The position numbers and the translations under genes were made by a program. From Candidatus Avelusimicrobium pullarium (GTDB lineage: Bacteria > Elusimicrobiota > Elusimicrobia > Elusimicrobiales > Elusimicrobiaceae): a DNA stretch of 64,000 nt. Below are positions 8,821 to 16,560 of this stretch, one piece after another (the first letter of the stretch is position 1; each line of letters opens with the position of its first letter). The stretch spans positions 248,001-312,000 of the forward strand of contig CALUTQ010000002.1 in NCBI GenBank assembly GCA_944323745.1, read 5' to 3'. A model generated the notes under the pieces. It was given only the letters and a program-made list of their open reading frames with translations. It searched no databases and was not told the DNA's origin.

Positions 8821-10329
8821 TTACCATTGCGGCTCAATTTTTTTGGCTATCGGACGCAAGCGCTCGCTAAGGGCAAAACGGCTTATTTGCGTAACGGGCG
8901 GACATTGACGGCGTTTAAAATCATTCCCGTCTATGCGGGCCGTTACATAGGCCACGACGTCTTTGGCAATTTTGTATTTTTTGGCAATTTCAGCCGCGGG
9001 CAGTTGTTCTTCCCAATAGGCGCGGATAATTTTATCCAGCACCGGATAAGGCGGCAAACTGTCTTGATCTTTTTGGCCGGTGGCCAGTTCGGCCGTGGGG
9101 GCGCGGTCTATAATGCCCTGCGGAATGATTTCTTTATCCTTATTAATATACTGCGCCAATTTATACAAATCGCTTTTATACACATCGCCCAGCGGCATAA
9201 GGCCGCCGCACGTGTCTCCATACAAGGTGCAATAGCCCACGGCCGCTTCGCTCTTGTTGCCGCAGCTGAGCACCATCGCCCCCAGCTCCGAAGACAGCGT
9301 CATCAGTATCGTGCCGCGCAGGCGGGCTTGCAGGTTTTGTTCGGTCAAATCTTTCGGGTGCGAAGAAATATGCAGTACCCCCGCTTTGACCCCTTCAAAA
9401 GCGTCATATAAGGGAATACGCTCGTGATTGATTTTCAAATTATGCGCCAGTTGCTCTGCCAGCTGTTTGCTCAGCTCGCTGGTATAGCGGAAAGGCAGGC
9501 CCACGGCCCACACACTTTCGCCCCCCAGCGCGCGTGCGGCCAGCACGGCCACTACGGCAGAGTCCAGCCCGCCGGAAAGCCCCAGCACGGCCTTATCCAT
9601 ACCGCATTTGTTGAGTTGGTCTTTGATGGAAAACGTCAGTGCTTCCAGCAGCTCCTGCATTTCATCATATTTAAACGCAAACGGTTCCGTCCGCTCGGCC
9701 GGCTCCCACACAAAAGACTGCTCTTTAAAAGGTGCGCTGACAAAGGTATACTCCCCTTTGCGGTTTAAAGAGGCACACACGCCGTCAAACACCAGTCCGT
9801 CCCCGCCGCCCAGTAAATTAAGCGACAAGAGCGGCGCGCCTGCTTTTTTGGCCGCCTTTTTTAGGCTTTCAATGCGCGCGGGCGTTTCGCCTTGGCGGTA
9901 GACAATGGCACAGGGGTTTAACACCAAGTCGGCATCTTCAAAATTTTTATACTGGGCCATATTGCCCGGGCAAATCATTACGTTTTGGCCCTGAAATGAC
10001 ACGGTTTCGTAATCAAAAAACTTGGTTATCTTTCCTTTATGTATAAACGCAAAGGCACTGGCGGGCTGTTTGTCCAGATAGTCCACATATCCCAGCACGC
10101 AGGCAATGTCTTTGGTATATTTGGCAATTTCTTTTAAAGCATCCAGATTTTGCTTGATGATGCGTTTGTCTTCAAACAAATCATACAGCGGGCAGCCGGT
10201 AAGGGCGGCTTCCGGCAAAAGCACCAGATCCGCCTGCGGGGCAGCCGTTTTGAGCAGACGGATAATGTTTTCGGCATTGGCCGCAATATCGGCCGAACGC
10301 GGGTTAAAAGAAGATGCGTATATTTTCAT
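8821..10329 (-). CDS. nadE: NAD+ synthetase with N-terminal nitrilase-type domain
   Basis: A 502-residue two-domain protein. Residues ~1-235 form a nitrilase-type glutaminase domain; the rest is the ATP-dependent NAD synthase domain, with the P-loop LGLSGGLDSAV near 245 and DRAPTAELATGQKDQDSLPPY near 410. It converts deamido-NAD to NAD using ammonia released from glutamine. The N-terminal domain is short for the family. The Glu (PEAALTG) and Cys (MIC) triad positions are present, but the usual CED reads CPG and the Lys region is compressed. Glutamine use may be altered. A good Shine-Dalgarno (AAGGAT) precedes the ATG. Confidence 0.9.
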   Translation of the reverse strand: MKIYASSFNPRSADIAANAENIIRLLKTAAPQADLVLLPEAALTGCPLYDLFEDKRIIKQNLDALKEIAKYTKDIACVLGYVDYLDKQPASAFAFIHKGKITKFFDYETVSFQGQNVMICPGNMAQYKNFEDADLVLNPCAIVYRQGETPARIESLKKAAKKAGAPLLSLNLLGGGDGLVFDGVCASLNRKGEYTFVSAPFKEQSFVWEPAERTEPFAFKYDEMQELLEALTFSIKDQLNKCGMDKAVLGLSGGLDSAVVAVLAARALGGESVWAVGLPFRYTSELSKQLAEQLAHNLKINHERIPLYDAFEGVKAGVLHISSHPKDLTEQNLQARLRGTILMTLSSELGAMVLSCGNKSEAAVGYCTLYGDTCGGLMPLGDVYKSDLYKLAQYINKDKEIIPQGIIDRAPTAELATGQKDQDSLPPYPVLDKIIRAYWEEQLPAAEIAKKYKIAKDVVAYVTARIDGNDFKRRQCPPVTQISRFALSERLRPIAKKIEPQW

Positions 10330-10463
10330 AAATATCCTTTTATATATTTTACTATTTTATGGGGCCGCTTTATGCGCCTGCGCTTCTAACCCTAAATTTC
10401 CTTTTACGTTGTGCGGCAGGTTTTATATAAATAAATCAGCCGTACTAATTAAAGGAGGATGTT

Positions 10464-10976
10464 ATGAAAAAATTAGCTGTATTAGTTGCCTTGACTTTGC
10501 TGGCGGGGCCGGTTTTTGCCGCGTCCGGCGCGCTGAAACTGTCTTTATGGGACCGTGCCGCCATTGCCATTCCCAACAATATTGACGACGTAAAAGGGTT
10601 GGAATTGGGCATTGGCTCCAGCGCAGACAACTTTACGGGGGTTCAGTTTGATTTGCTTTATGCCAACACGCACGAAAAAACCGTAGGTTTAAGCCACGCC
10701 TTGGTAGATTTTGCCAATCATATGGTGGGCGTGCAGGGCGGTTTTTTGACCAAAGCCGCCAACGTGCAGGGCGTACAATGGGGTACCATCAACCTGACCA
10801 CGGAAGAAATGACGGGTTTGCAGTGGGGGTTTTATAACCAGGCCGAATCGGTAACCGGCGTGCAGCTGGGGTTTGTCAACTATGCCAAAAACATTTACGG
10901 GTTACAGCTGGGCGTGCTGAACATTGCCGAAAACGGCTGGCTGCCCGCAATGGTTATTGTAAACGGACGTTTCTGA
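10464..10976 (+). CDS. Exported surface-repeat protein (LA_2272-like), paralog 1
   Basis: A 170-residue protein with a clear signal peptide (~19 residues, cleavage near VFA/AS) and a strong ribosome site (AAAGGAGG). The mature part begins with SLWDRAAIAIPNN and then carries seven ~14-residue repeats of the form G[VL]Q.GF.N.A...., ending NGWLPAMVIVNGRF. Such arrays resemble what is annotated as LA_2272 family surface repeat proteins; the function is unknown. The terminal Phe and repeats of alternating polarity suggest a beta-structured outer-membrane or surface protein. It is followed by its own terminator and then by a paralog with the same ends. Confidence 0.7.
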   Translation: MKKLAVLVALTLLAGPVFAASGALKLSLWDRAAIAIPNNIDDVKGLELGIGSSADNFTGVQFDLLYANTHEKTVGLSHALVDFANHMVGVQGGFLTKAANVQGVQWGTINLTTEEMTGLQWGFYNQAESVTGVQLGFVNYAKNIYGLQLGVLNIAENGWLPAMVIVNGRF

Positions 10977-10988
10977 TTTTACGTCCCC

Positions 10989-11021
10989 AAAAAACGGACG
11001 CTTTAACGGCGTCCGTTTTTT
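10989..11021 (+). terminator. Rho-independent terminator
   Basis: A stem of AAAAACGGACG with its complement and a T run, 12 bases after the first surface-repeat gene. Confidence 0.8.
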
Positions 11022-11100
11022 TATAAAAAATTTTTGCCGCGGCGGCAGAAAAAAGTTACAATAAAAAGGTCTTACATTTTTGACAAAGGAGAAGGCCTGA

Positions 11101-11664
11101 ATGAAAAAACTCGTCCTGACACTTGCACTGGCTGTGGCGGCTTTGCCGGCTATGGCTTATGGAAACTCCAACATTAAAGTTTCGTTGTGGGACCGCATTG
11201 CCGCGGCCGCACCCAATAACAATATTGATGAAATCACCGGTTTGGATATCGGTATCGGCTCTACGGCCGAACACGTGTCCGGCGTGCAGTTTGATTTCAT
11301 CTACGCCAACACCAAAAATGATTTTATCGGCGTACAATGGGCCTGGATCTTGGCTGTCACGCCGGAATTTAAAGGCTGGCAGTCCGCTTTGCTGAATATG
11401 TCCGACCAGTTCATAGGTTTGCAGTCCGGTTTTGTAAACTACAACAAATACAATTTTACCGGCGTGCAATGGGGCTTGGCCAACATTACAGACTCTTTCA
11501 AAGGCGCCCAATTGGGTTTTGTCAACTACGCCAAATCGGTAAACGGTCTGCAGTTCGGCTTTGTCAACTATACCGAAAACATCTACGGCTTGCAGGTGGG
11601 CTTGCTGAACATTGCCCGCAACGGCTGGCTGCCCGCGATGGTCATCGTAAACGGCCGCTTCTAA
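11101..11664 (+). CDS. Exported surface-repeat protein (LA_2272-like), paralog 2
   Basis: A 187-residue paralog of the preceding gene. Signal peptide of ~19 residues (cleavage near AMA/YG), the same SLWDRIAAAAPNNN block, then eight ~14-residue repeats (GVQWGLANITDSFK, GAQLGFVNYAKSVN, GLQFGFVNYTENIY and others) and the identical C-terminus NGWLPAMVIVNGRF. One more repeat than paralog 1 explains most of the length difference, so gain or loss of repeat units is likely. Shine-Dalgarno AAAGGAGAAGG precedes the ATG. It has its own terminator. Function unknown; surface or outer-membrane location is inferred. Confidence 0.7.
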   Translation: MKKLVLTLALAVAALPAMAYGNSNIKVSLWDRIAAAAPNNNIDEITGLDIGIGSTAEHVSGVQFDFIYANTKNDFIGVQWAWILAVTPEFKGWQSALLNMSDQFIGLQSGFVNYNKYNFTGVQWGLANITDSFKGAQLGFVNYAKSVNGLQFGFVNYTENIYGLQVGLLNIARNGWLPAMVIVNGRF

Positions 11665-11682
11665 ACAACAGCTGTTTTTTAC

Positions 11683-11710
11683 ACCGCGCCCGCAAGGCGC
11701 GGTTTTTTTT
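11683..11710 (+). terminator. Rho-independent terminator
   Basis: An ACCGCGCC stem and complement followed by eight T, after the second surface-repeat gene and just before the rpsB promoter. Confidence 0.8.
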
Positions 11711-11718
11711 GCTATAAT
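11710..11718 (+). promoter_or_regulatory. Extended -10 promoter of rpsB-tsf
   Basis: TGCTATAAT is a perfect extended -10. It gives an rpsB leader of roughly 120 bases, long enough for ribosomal-protein autoregulation, but I recognise no specific leader structure. Confidence 0.55.
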
Positions 11719-11847
11719 ATTAATAAGTTTATGACCGGCAGGGCGCAACCTGTTTGCAAATCAAAGTCCTTCCCTTCATAAACCCGGGCGAAAGCCGCCG
11801 GGGAATCCCCTTCCCTAATTTTGGCCTAGCCTCACAAGGAGAGTATA

Positions 11848-12933
11848 ATGAGCAACGTATCTATGAAGTCTATGTTGGAAGCGGGCGTGCATTTCGGGCA
11901 CCAAACCTCCCGCTGGAACCCCAAAATGAGCCGCTTTATCTTCGGCGAACGCAACGGGGTGCATATCTTAGATTTACAAAAAACCGCCAAAGAACTTAAA
12001 AAAGCCTGCGCTTTTGTAAAAGAAGAAGCTAAAAAAGGCTCCAAATTTTTGTTTGTCGGCACCAAGAAACAAGCCCAGGAAGCCATCGCCGCTGAAGCCC
12101 AGCGCGCCGGCGCTTACTGCATTCACGAAAAATGGCTCGGCGGTACGCTGACCAACTTCCAAACCGTTAAAAAATCCATTGAACGGATGAACGAACTGGA
12201 AAAATGGGAAGCTTCCGGCGTGTTTAAAGCCATTTCCAAAAAAGAAGCCAGCCGCTTGAGCAAAGAACTCAACCGCTTGCAGAAACTGTTGGGCGGCATC
12301 CGCGATATGAAAGTGCTGCCGGACGTGGTGTTTGTTATTGACCCGGTGGATACCGCCGGCGCCGTGCGCGAATCTCACGTATTGGGTATCCCCGTGGTGG
12401 CCGTCTGCGACACCAACTGCGACCCCGATTTGATTGACGTGCCCGTGCCGGGTAACGACGATGCGGCCCGCTCCATTAAACTGTTCTGCGCCGCTATTGC
12501 CGACGCCGTGCTGGAAGGCCGCGCCGAAGCCGAAGCTGCCAAACAGCCTGCCGAAGCGGCCGCCAATGCCGAAGAAGGCGAAAAAGCCCCGGCCAACCCG
12601 GTAATGGCCAAAGCCTTTGAAAGCGCTATGCTGGCCGGTGAAAAAGAAGAAAAAGCCGCAGAAGCCAAGGCTCAGGAAGCCAAAACCGAAACGGAAGCAA
12701 AAGCCGAAGCCAAGGCCGAAGAAGTAAAAGCCGAAGCGGAAACCAAAGCCGAAGAAGCCAAAGCTGAAGAAGCCCCGGCCGAAGAAAAAAAGGCTAAAAC
12801 CGCTAAAAAAACCACGGCTAAAAAACCGGCCGCCAAAAAAACCACGGCCAAAAAAACCACGACTAAAAAAGCCGTAAAAGCTGAAGAAAAACCGGAAGCC
12901 AAAGCCGAAGAAGCCGCTTCCGAAGCGAAATAA
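11848..12933 (+). CDS. rpsB: 30S ribosomal protein S2 with long C-terminal tail
   Basis: Residues ~1-225 are a normal S2 ([19 protein letters not shown] start, [19 protein letters not shown], and [15 protein letters not shown]), the small-subunit protein that joins late and helps dock S1. The family usually ends near 230-260 residues; here the chain runs to 361. The extra ~130 residues are low-complexity: Ala/Glu/Lys repeats ([10 protein letters not shown]) and then a Lys/Ala/Thr block ([12 protein letters not shown]) like histone H1 tails. The tail is in frame without a break and is followed directly by tsf. Whether it binds RNA, DNA or nothing is unknown. Confidence 0.95.
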   Translation: MSNVSMKSMLEAGVHFGHQTSRWNPKMSRFIFGERNGVHILDLQKTAKELKKACAFVKEEAKKGSKFLFVGTKKQAQEAIAAEAQRAGAYCIHEKWLGGTLTNFQTVKKSIERMNELEKWEASGVFKAISKKEASRLSKELNRLQKLLGGIRDMKVLPDVVFVIDPVDTAGAVRESHVLGIPVVAVCDTNCDPDLIDVPVPGNDDAARSIKLFCAAIADAVLEGRAEAEAAKQPAEAAANAEEGEKAPANPVMAKAFESAMLAGEKEEKAAEAKAQEAKTETEAKAEAKAEEVKAEAETKAEEAKAEEAPAEEKKAKTAKKTTAKKPAAKKTTAKKTTTKKAVKAEEKPEAKAEEAASEAK

Positions 12934-12940
12934 ACTTTCC

Positions 12941-12969
12941 TTCCAAGCCGGCACGAAGCCGGCTTGGAA
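12941..12969 (+). promoter_or_regulatory. Perfect hairpin between rpsB and tsf
   Basis: TTCCAAGCCGGC pairs perfectly with its complement around a 5-base ACGAA loop. No T run follows, so it is more likely an mRNA-stabilising or partial-attenuation hairpin than a full terminator. Confidence 0.6.
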
Positions 12970-12997
12970 AGCCGATTTGACTGTTTAGGAGAAAACA

Positions 12998-13822
12998 ATG
13001 TCTTTATCTGAAAACATTAAGATTCTGAGAGAAAAAACGGGCGCCGGTCTGATGGCCTGCAAAAAAGCCCTGGAAGAAAACAACAACGATATGGAACAGG
13101 CTATTGTCGCCCTGCGCAAAAAAGGCTTGGCCGATATGGCCAAACGCGCCGACAGAGCCACCAAAGAAGGCCGCGTTTCCGTTAAAACCGACGGCAAACA
13201 CTTTGCTATGGCCTACTTGGGCTGCGAAACTGACTTTGTGGCCAAAACGCCGGACTTTATCGCCTTGGTGGACGCCATTGCCGAATATGTGTTGCAACAC
13301 CCCGAAATTGCCGACTATGCCGCTGACGAACACATCAAAAATATGATTGTGGAAAAAGCCCCCAAATTCGGCGAAAACACCACCTTCAAAGGTGCCTATA
13401 ACTGGGCAGCCGCCGACGGTAACGTGATTGCCTCTTACGTACACTCCGACAACAAGAAAGCTTCTTTGCTGGAGCTTTCCGCCCAAGGCTGCACCAATTT
13501 GGAAAAAGCGGCCGAAATCGCCCGCGGGTTGGCTATGCACACCGTAGGTATGCAAAGTATGTGGGTGGACGCCAAGGACATTCCGCAGGCCGATATTGAC
13601 AGAGAGCTTGACATCTATCGCACCCAGGCCAAGAATGACGGCAAATCGGACGAGATGATTGCCAAAATGCTGCCCGGCAAAATCAAAAAGTTCGCCAAAG
13701 AAACCTGCCTTTTGGAACAGCCGACCATTAAAGACAACAAGAAAACCGTTGCCGACTATTTGGCCGAAGAATCCAAAGCGCTTGGCTGCGAACTTAAGGT
13801 TGTCCGTTTCGTTCGCTTCTAG
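12998..13822 (+). CDS. tsf: Translation elongation factor Ts
   Basis: A 274-residue EF-Ts, the nucleotide exchange factor for EF-Tu. The N-terminal UBA-like domain has the signature REKTGAGLMACKKAL, and the core has the conserved YLGCETDFVAKT segment. A GGAGAA ribosome site precedes the ATG. It follows rpsB in the near-universal bacterial order, and a strong terminator closes the operon. Confidence 0.96.
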   Translation: MSLSENIKILREKTGAGLMACKKALEENNNDMEQAIVALRKKGLADMAKRADRATKEGRVSVKTDGKHFAMAYLGCETDFVAKTPDFIALVDAIAEYVLQHPEIADYAADEHIKNMIVEKAPKFGENTTFKGAYNWAAADGNVIASYVHSDNKKASLLELSAQGCTNLEKAAEIARGLAMHTVGMQSMWVDAKDIPQADIDRELDIYRTQAKNDGKSDEMIAKMLPGKIKKFAKETCLLEQPTIKDNKKTVADYLAEESKALGCELKVVRFVRF

Positions 13823-13825
13823 TTT

Positions 13826-13853
13826 TAAAGCCCCTCGCCAGAGGGGCTTTTTT
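13826..13853 (+). terminator. Terminator of rpsB-tsf
   Basis: A stem of AAAGCCCCTC around GCCA with its complement, followed by T residues, directly after the tsf stop. Confidence 0.8.
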
Positions 13854-14017
13854 CTGCCCTGATTTTGTCGGGGCGGGAAAGAGCCTCCGCCTTGGAGCGT
13901 ATTTTGGGCCGTCTGGGCGCACACGCAACGCGTATGCGCTTTGGCATAGGCGGCCGATGTCCCACAACGGAAGGCGCCGCAAAACGATGCAAGAACAATG
14001 TTTTCCCCCTTGTTTTT

Positions 14018-14026
14018 TGCTAGAAT
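14018..14026 (+). promoter_or_regulatory. Extended -10 promoter of pyrH
   Basis: TGCTAGAAT lies 22 bases before the pyrH start and resembles the TGCTATAAT elements at rpsB and frr. No good -35 is seen. The 160 bases between the tsf terminator and here hold nothing I recognise. Confidence 0.5.
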
Positions 14027-14048
14027 AAAAAAAACGCGAGAGGAGTTT

Positions 14049-14768
14049 ATGGTTACCAAAAAGCCCTGCAAAAGAAGAATTTTACTCAAACTTTCCGGCG
14101 AAGCTCTCAGCCAAGACGGCTGCCGCGGCGTGGATCCCAAACCGCTTAAAGACATTTCCTTAGAAATTGCGCAAGTGCACAAAACGGGCTGCCAGCTGGC
14201 CATCGTCATCGGCGGCGGCAATATCTGGCGCGGCTTGCGCGACGGCGGCGGCGTAATTGACCGCGTCAATTCCGACAGTATGGGTATGCTGGCCACCGTC
14301 ATCAACGCCATTGCCCTTCAGTCTGCGCTGGAAGAAATCGGCGTGCCGACCCGCGTGCAAACCTCCATTAACATTTATCAAATGGCCGAGCCTTTTGTGC
14401 GCCGCCGCGCGCTGCGCCATCTGGAAAAGGGCCGTATCGTCATCTTTGCAGGCGGCACCGGCAACCCCTATTTTACCACCGACAGCGCTGCGGCGCTGCG
14501 TGCCTCTGAAATCAATGCAGACGTTCTGTTAAAAGCCACCCAAGTGGACGGCGTCTACGACAGCGACCCCAAGAAAAACCCCAAAGCCAAACGCATTAAA
14601 AAGATTTCCTTTAAAGATGCCATTGCCAAACATTTGCAGTTTATGGATACGGCCGCCTTGGCCATTTGTATGGAAAACAAAGTGCCCGTACAAGTGTTCA
14701 ACCTGCACAAAAAAGGCAATATCAAACGGGCCGTCTGCGGCGAAGACATCGGCACCGTAATCTACTGA
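14049..14768 (+). CDS. pyrH: UMP kinase
   Basis: A 239-residue bacterial UMP kinase of the amino-acid-kinase fold, making UDP from UMP in pyrimidine synthesis. Motifs include LLKLSGEAL near residue 12, the IVIGGGNIWRG glycine loop, FAGGTGNPYFTTDSAA and KATQVDGVYDSDP. I choose ATG 14049 because AGAGGAG lies 6 bases upstream; a longer frame from 13998 lacks a ribosome site. The pyrH-frr neighbourhood after tsf is conserved in bacteria, but here a lipoprotein gene is inserted between them. Confidence 0.96.
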   Translation: MVTKKPCKRRILLKLSGEALSQDGCRGVDPKPLKDISLEIAQVHKTGCQLAIVIGGGNIWRGLRDGGGVIDRVNSDSMGMLATVINAIALQSALEEIGVPTRVQTSINIYQMAEPFVRRRALRHLEKGRIVIFAGGTGNPYFTTDSAAALRASEINADVLLKATQVDGVYDSDPKKNPKAKRIKKISFKDAIAKHLQFMDTAALAICMENKVPVQVFNLHKKGNIKRAVCGEDIGTVIY

Positions 14769-15526
14769 TGAAACACCACCTGTGGGGACTATGCGCCCTG
14801 GGCGCGTGTATGTGTACGGCAGGATGTTTTTCCGGCCGCGCGCAAACGGTTACTACGGCCCTTGCGCAGAAGAAAGTTCCCGCTACCACACAAACGGCTT
14901 TGCCTCCCGCGCAGCAAACGGCGCAGGAGGCTTCTTTTCTGTCGGCCGAGGCGCAGCCTCCGCTGCTCTGGCAAAATACCGATTGCGCCGCACTGCCTAT
15001 TCCGACGCAAACCCAAGGCACGCTCACCTGCCGCAAAACAAACAAAGCATTTTGCGCTTTGTTTGAAAAAAACGGTCAGGTTTTTTATTGTCAAACAACC
15101 GACGGTACGCTTTCGCACCAAAGCAATATTTGGGGTTCTTCGCTTACCGTTACCCGATATGACCAAACGGGCCGAATGCTGCAACAGCGCTATTATGCGT
15201 ATGGCCAACTGGCCCGCGCGGCCGATTTTGATTATATGCAAAATAACGTATGGCGCTTTTGGTGGGAAGACAACCAAATACGCCTTACTCAACAAGACGT
15301 ATATGGTAAAATACGCAATAAATTTTATTTTCCTTTCGGCAAGCCCTATATCCACTACCCCGACGGAAACGATATGGGCGAGCGTAACGGCGTTTGGGAA
15401 ATAAAAGACGGATATATTTTTATTGACGGCGCACTTTTGTGCCCCTTGCCGCCGCGCACCCCCGCCCCCGACAGCTGCACGGTTTTTGCGGGAGTCTGCC
15501 CCGCAGCGCAAACAGAATTGCTATAA
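14768..15526 (+). CDS. Predicted lipoprotein of unknown function
   Basis: A 252-residue protein whose ATG overlaps the last base of the pyrH stop (TGATG), implying translational coupling. The N-terminus MKHHLWGLCALGACMCTAGC has a lipobox-like end (CTAGC), predicting a lipid-modified Cys at ~20. After a Gln/Thr/Pro-rich linker, residues ~75-210 contain RYDQTGRMLQQRYYAYG and similar strands reminiscent of MORN/YD-like antitoxin-type repeats, but the resemblance is weak. I do not recognise the family. Its position inside the rpsB-tsf-pyrH-frr region suggests constitutive expression. Confidence 0.65.
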   Translation: MKHHLWGLCALGACMCTAGCFSGRAQTVTTALAQKKVPATTQTALPPAQQTAQEASFLSAEAQPPLLWQNTDCAALPIPTQTQGTLTCRKTNKAFCALFEKNGQVFYCQTTDGTLSHQSNIWGSSLTVTRYDQTGRMLQQRYYAYGQLARAADFDYMQNNVWRFWWEDNQIRLTQQDVYGKIRNKFYFPFGKPYIHYPDGNDMGERNGVWEIKDGYIFIDGALLCPLPPRTPAPDSCTVFAGVCPAAQTELL

Positions 15527-15527
15527 T
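15519..15527 (+). promoter_or_regulatory. Extended -10 promoter of frr
   Basis: TGCTATAAT overlaps the stop codon of the lipoprotein gene and lies 28 bases before the frr ATG. Confidence 0.5.
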
Positions 15528-15555
15528 AATAAAAACTTAATCTAAGAGGACTTTT

Positions 15556-16119
15556 ATGGAAGCAATCAACGAATTTATCAGCAAAGGCAAAAACGAAATG
15601 GCCACCCACGTGGAAAAACTCCGCCAGGATCTGGCCACCATCCGCACCGGCCGCGCCAGCGCGCAGCTGCTGGAAAATATCCGCGTGGAATATTACGGCA
15701 CGCCCACGCCGCTTAAACAAATGGCGATGATTAATATATTGGACGCCAGAACGCTGGAAATACAGCCGTGGGATATGTCCTCTTTAAACGATATTGACAA
15801 AGCCCTGCAAAAAGCCGATTTGGGGGCCAGCCCGGTAAACGACGGCAAAGTGGTGCGCATTACCCTGCCTTCTATGACCGAAGAACGCCGCAAAACGCTG
15901 GCAAAAAACATTGCCAAGATGAGTGAAGATTTTAAAGTAGCCGTGCGCAACACCCGCCGCGACATTTTGGAAAAAGTCAAAAAAGCCCAAAAAGCCGGCG
16001 AAGTGACCGAAGACGACCTTAAACGCTACGAAGCCGACGTACAAAAAGCTACCGACGCCAACATTGCCAACATTGACAAACTGGTAGCCGAAAAAGAAGC
16101 CGAAATTATGAAGGTCTGA
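15556..16119 (+). CDS. frr: Ribosome recycling factor
   Basis: A 187-residue RRF, standard length. Conserved features: LRTGRASAQLL-type segment (IRTGRASAQLLENIRVEYYG), PLKQMA, and the C-terminal LKRYEADVQKATD helix. It splits post-termination ribosomes with EF-G. A GAGGA ribosome site precedes the ATG and a terminator follows 16 bases after the stop. Confidence 0.96.
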   Translation: MEAINEFISKGKNEMATHVEKLRQDLATIRTGRASAQLLENIRVEYYGTPTPLKQMAMINILDARTLEIQPWDMSSLNDIDKALQKADLGASPVNDGKVVRITLPSMTEERRKTLAKNIAKMSEDFKVAVRNTRRDILEKVKKAQKAGEVTEDDLKRYEADVQKATDANIANIDKLVAEKEAEIMKV

Positions 16120-16135
16120 TTTCTTCTTTGCCTAC

Positions 16136-16167
16136 AAAAAACGCTCCGCAAATGCGGAGCGTTTTTT
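16136..16167 (+). terminator. Terminator of frr
   Basis: An ACGCTCCGCA stem with its complement and a T run immediately after frr. Confidence 0.8.
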
Positions 16168-16194
16168 ATGCCACAATATTCTCAAAGCGCTATT

Positions 16195-16402
16195 TCATAA
16201 ACACGCCAAAGCCCTGCTAAACCCGCTGTAAGAGATATACATTCCACAATTTTCCGTTATGTTCCCACAGAAAAAGCCTTTGCATATTTCTTCCCCTTTA
16301 TAGTCGCTGCGGGCTACGCAGTAAAATTTACTTCTCGTGTAATGGCATAGTTATTTTAAGTTTTCTTCATTATCAAAAAAACAATGCAAGCCGTTATAAA
16401 AA
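16195..16402 (-). pseudogene. Decayed type IV pilin-like gene with its promoter
   Basis: The minus strand still shows the pilin promoter block AACGGCTTGCATTG, seven T, then GATAATG, nearly identical to that upstream of the pilin at 23768 except that the T run is 7 instead of 12. The coding part is broken: ATGAAGAAAACTTAA stops after four codons and the conserved GFTLIELL helix is missing. A 51-codon frame at 16195-16350 then reads YCVARSDYKGEEICKG..., matching the C-terminal Cys...CK loop of the intact pilins. This looks like a pilin that lost its middle by deletion. The rest of the frr-typA gap shows nothing else. Confidence 0.55.
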
Positions 16403-16512
16403 TACCGGCTTCTGCCAAAACACGACCCTTTCTATCCCAAGCGGAAGAAGCCCCCTTCCAAACGCCAAAAATTTCGGGTACACCCCGCCGGCTGCTGCCG
16501 CTTTGCAAACAT

Positions 16513-16543
16513 AAAAAACCGGCCCTTTAAAAGGGCCGGTTTT
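16513..16543 (-). terminator. Terminator of typA
   Basis: An AAACCGGCCCTT stem and complement, ending in a T run on the minus strand, 18 bases past the typA stop. Confidence 0.8.
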
Positions 16544-16560
16544 CGGTATCAACAAATACA

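Noticed and set aside
8768-8837. Longer MATE start overlapping nadE
   Set aside because: It would translate through the nadE terminator hairpin and has no ribosome site.
11974-12954. Long Gly/Phe-rich open frame opposite rpsB
   Set aside because: It is the antisense of the Ala/Glu/Lys-rich S2 tail; its composition follows from that and it has no ribosome site.
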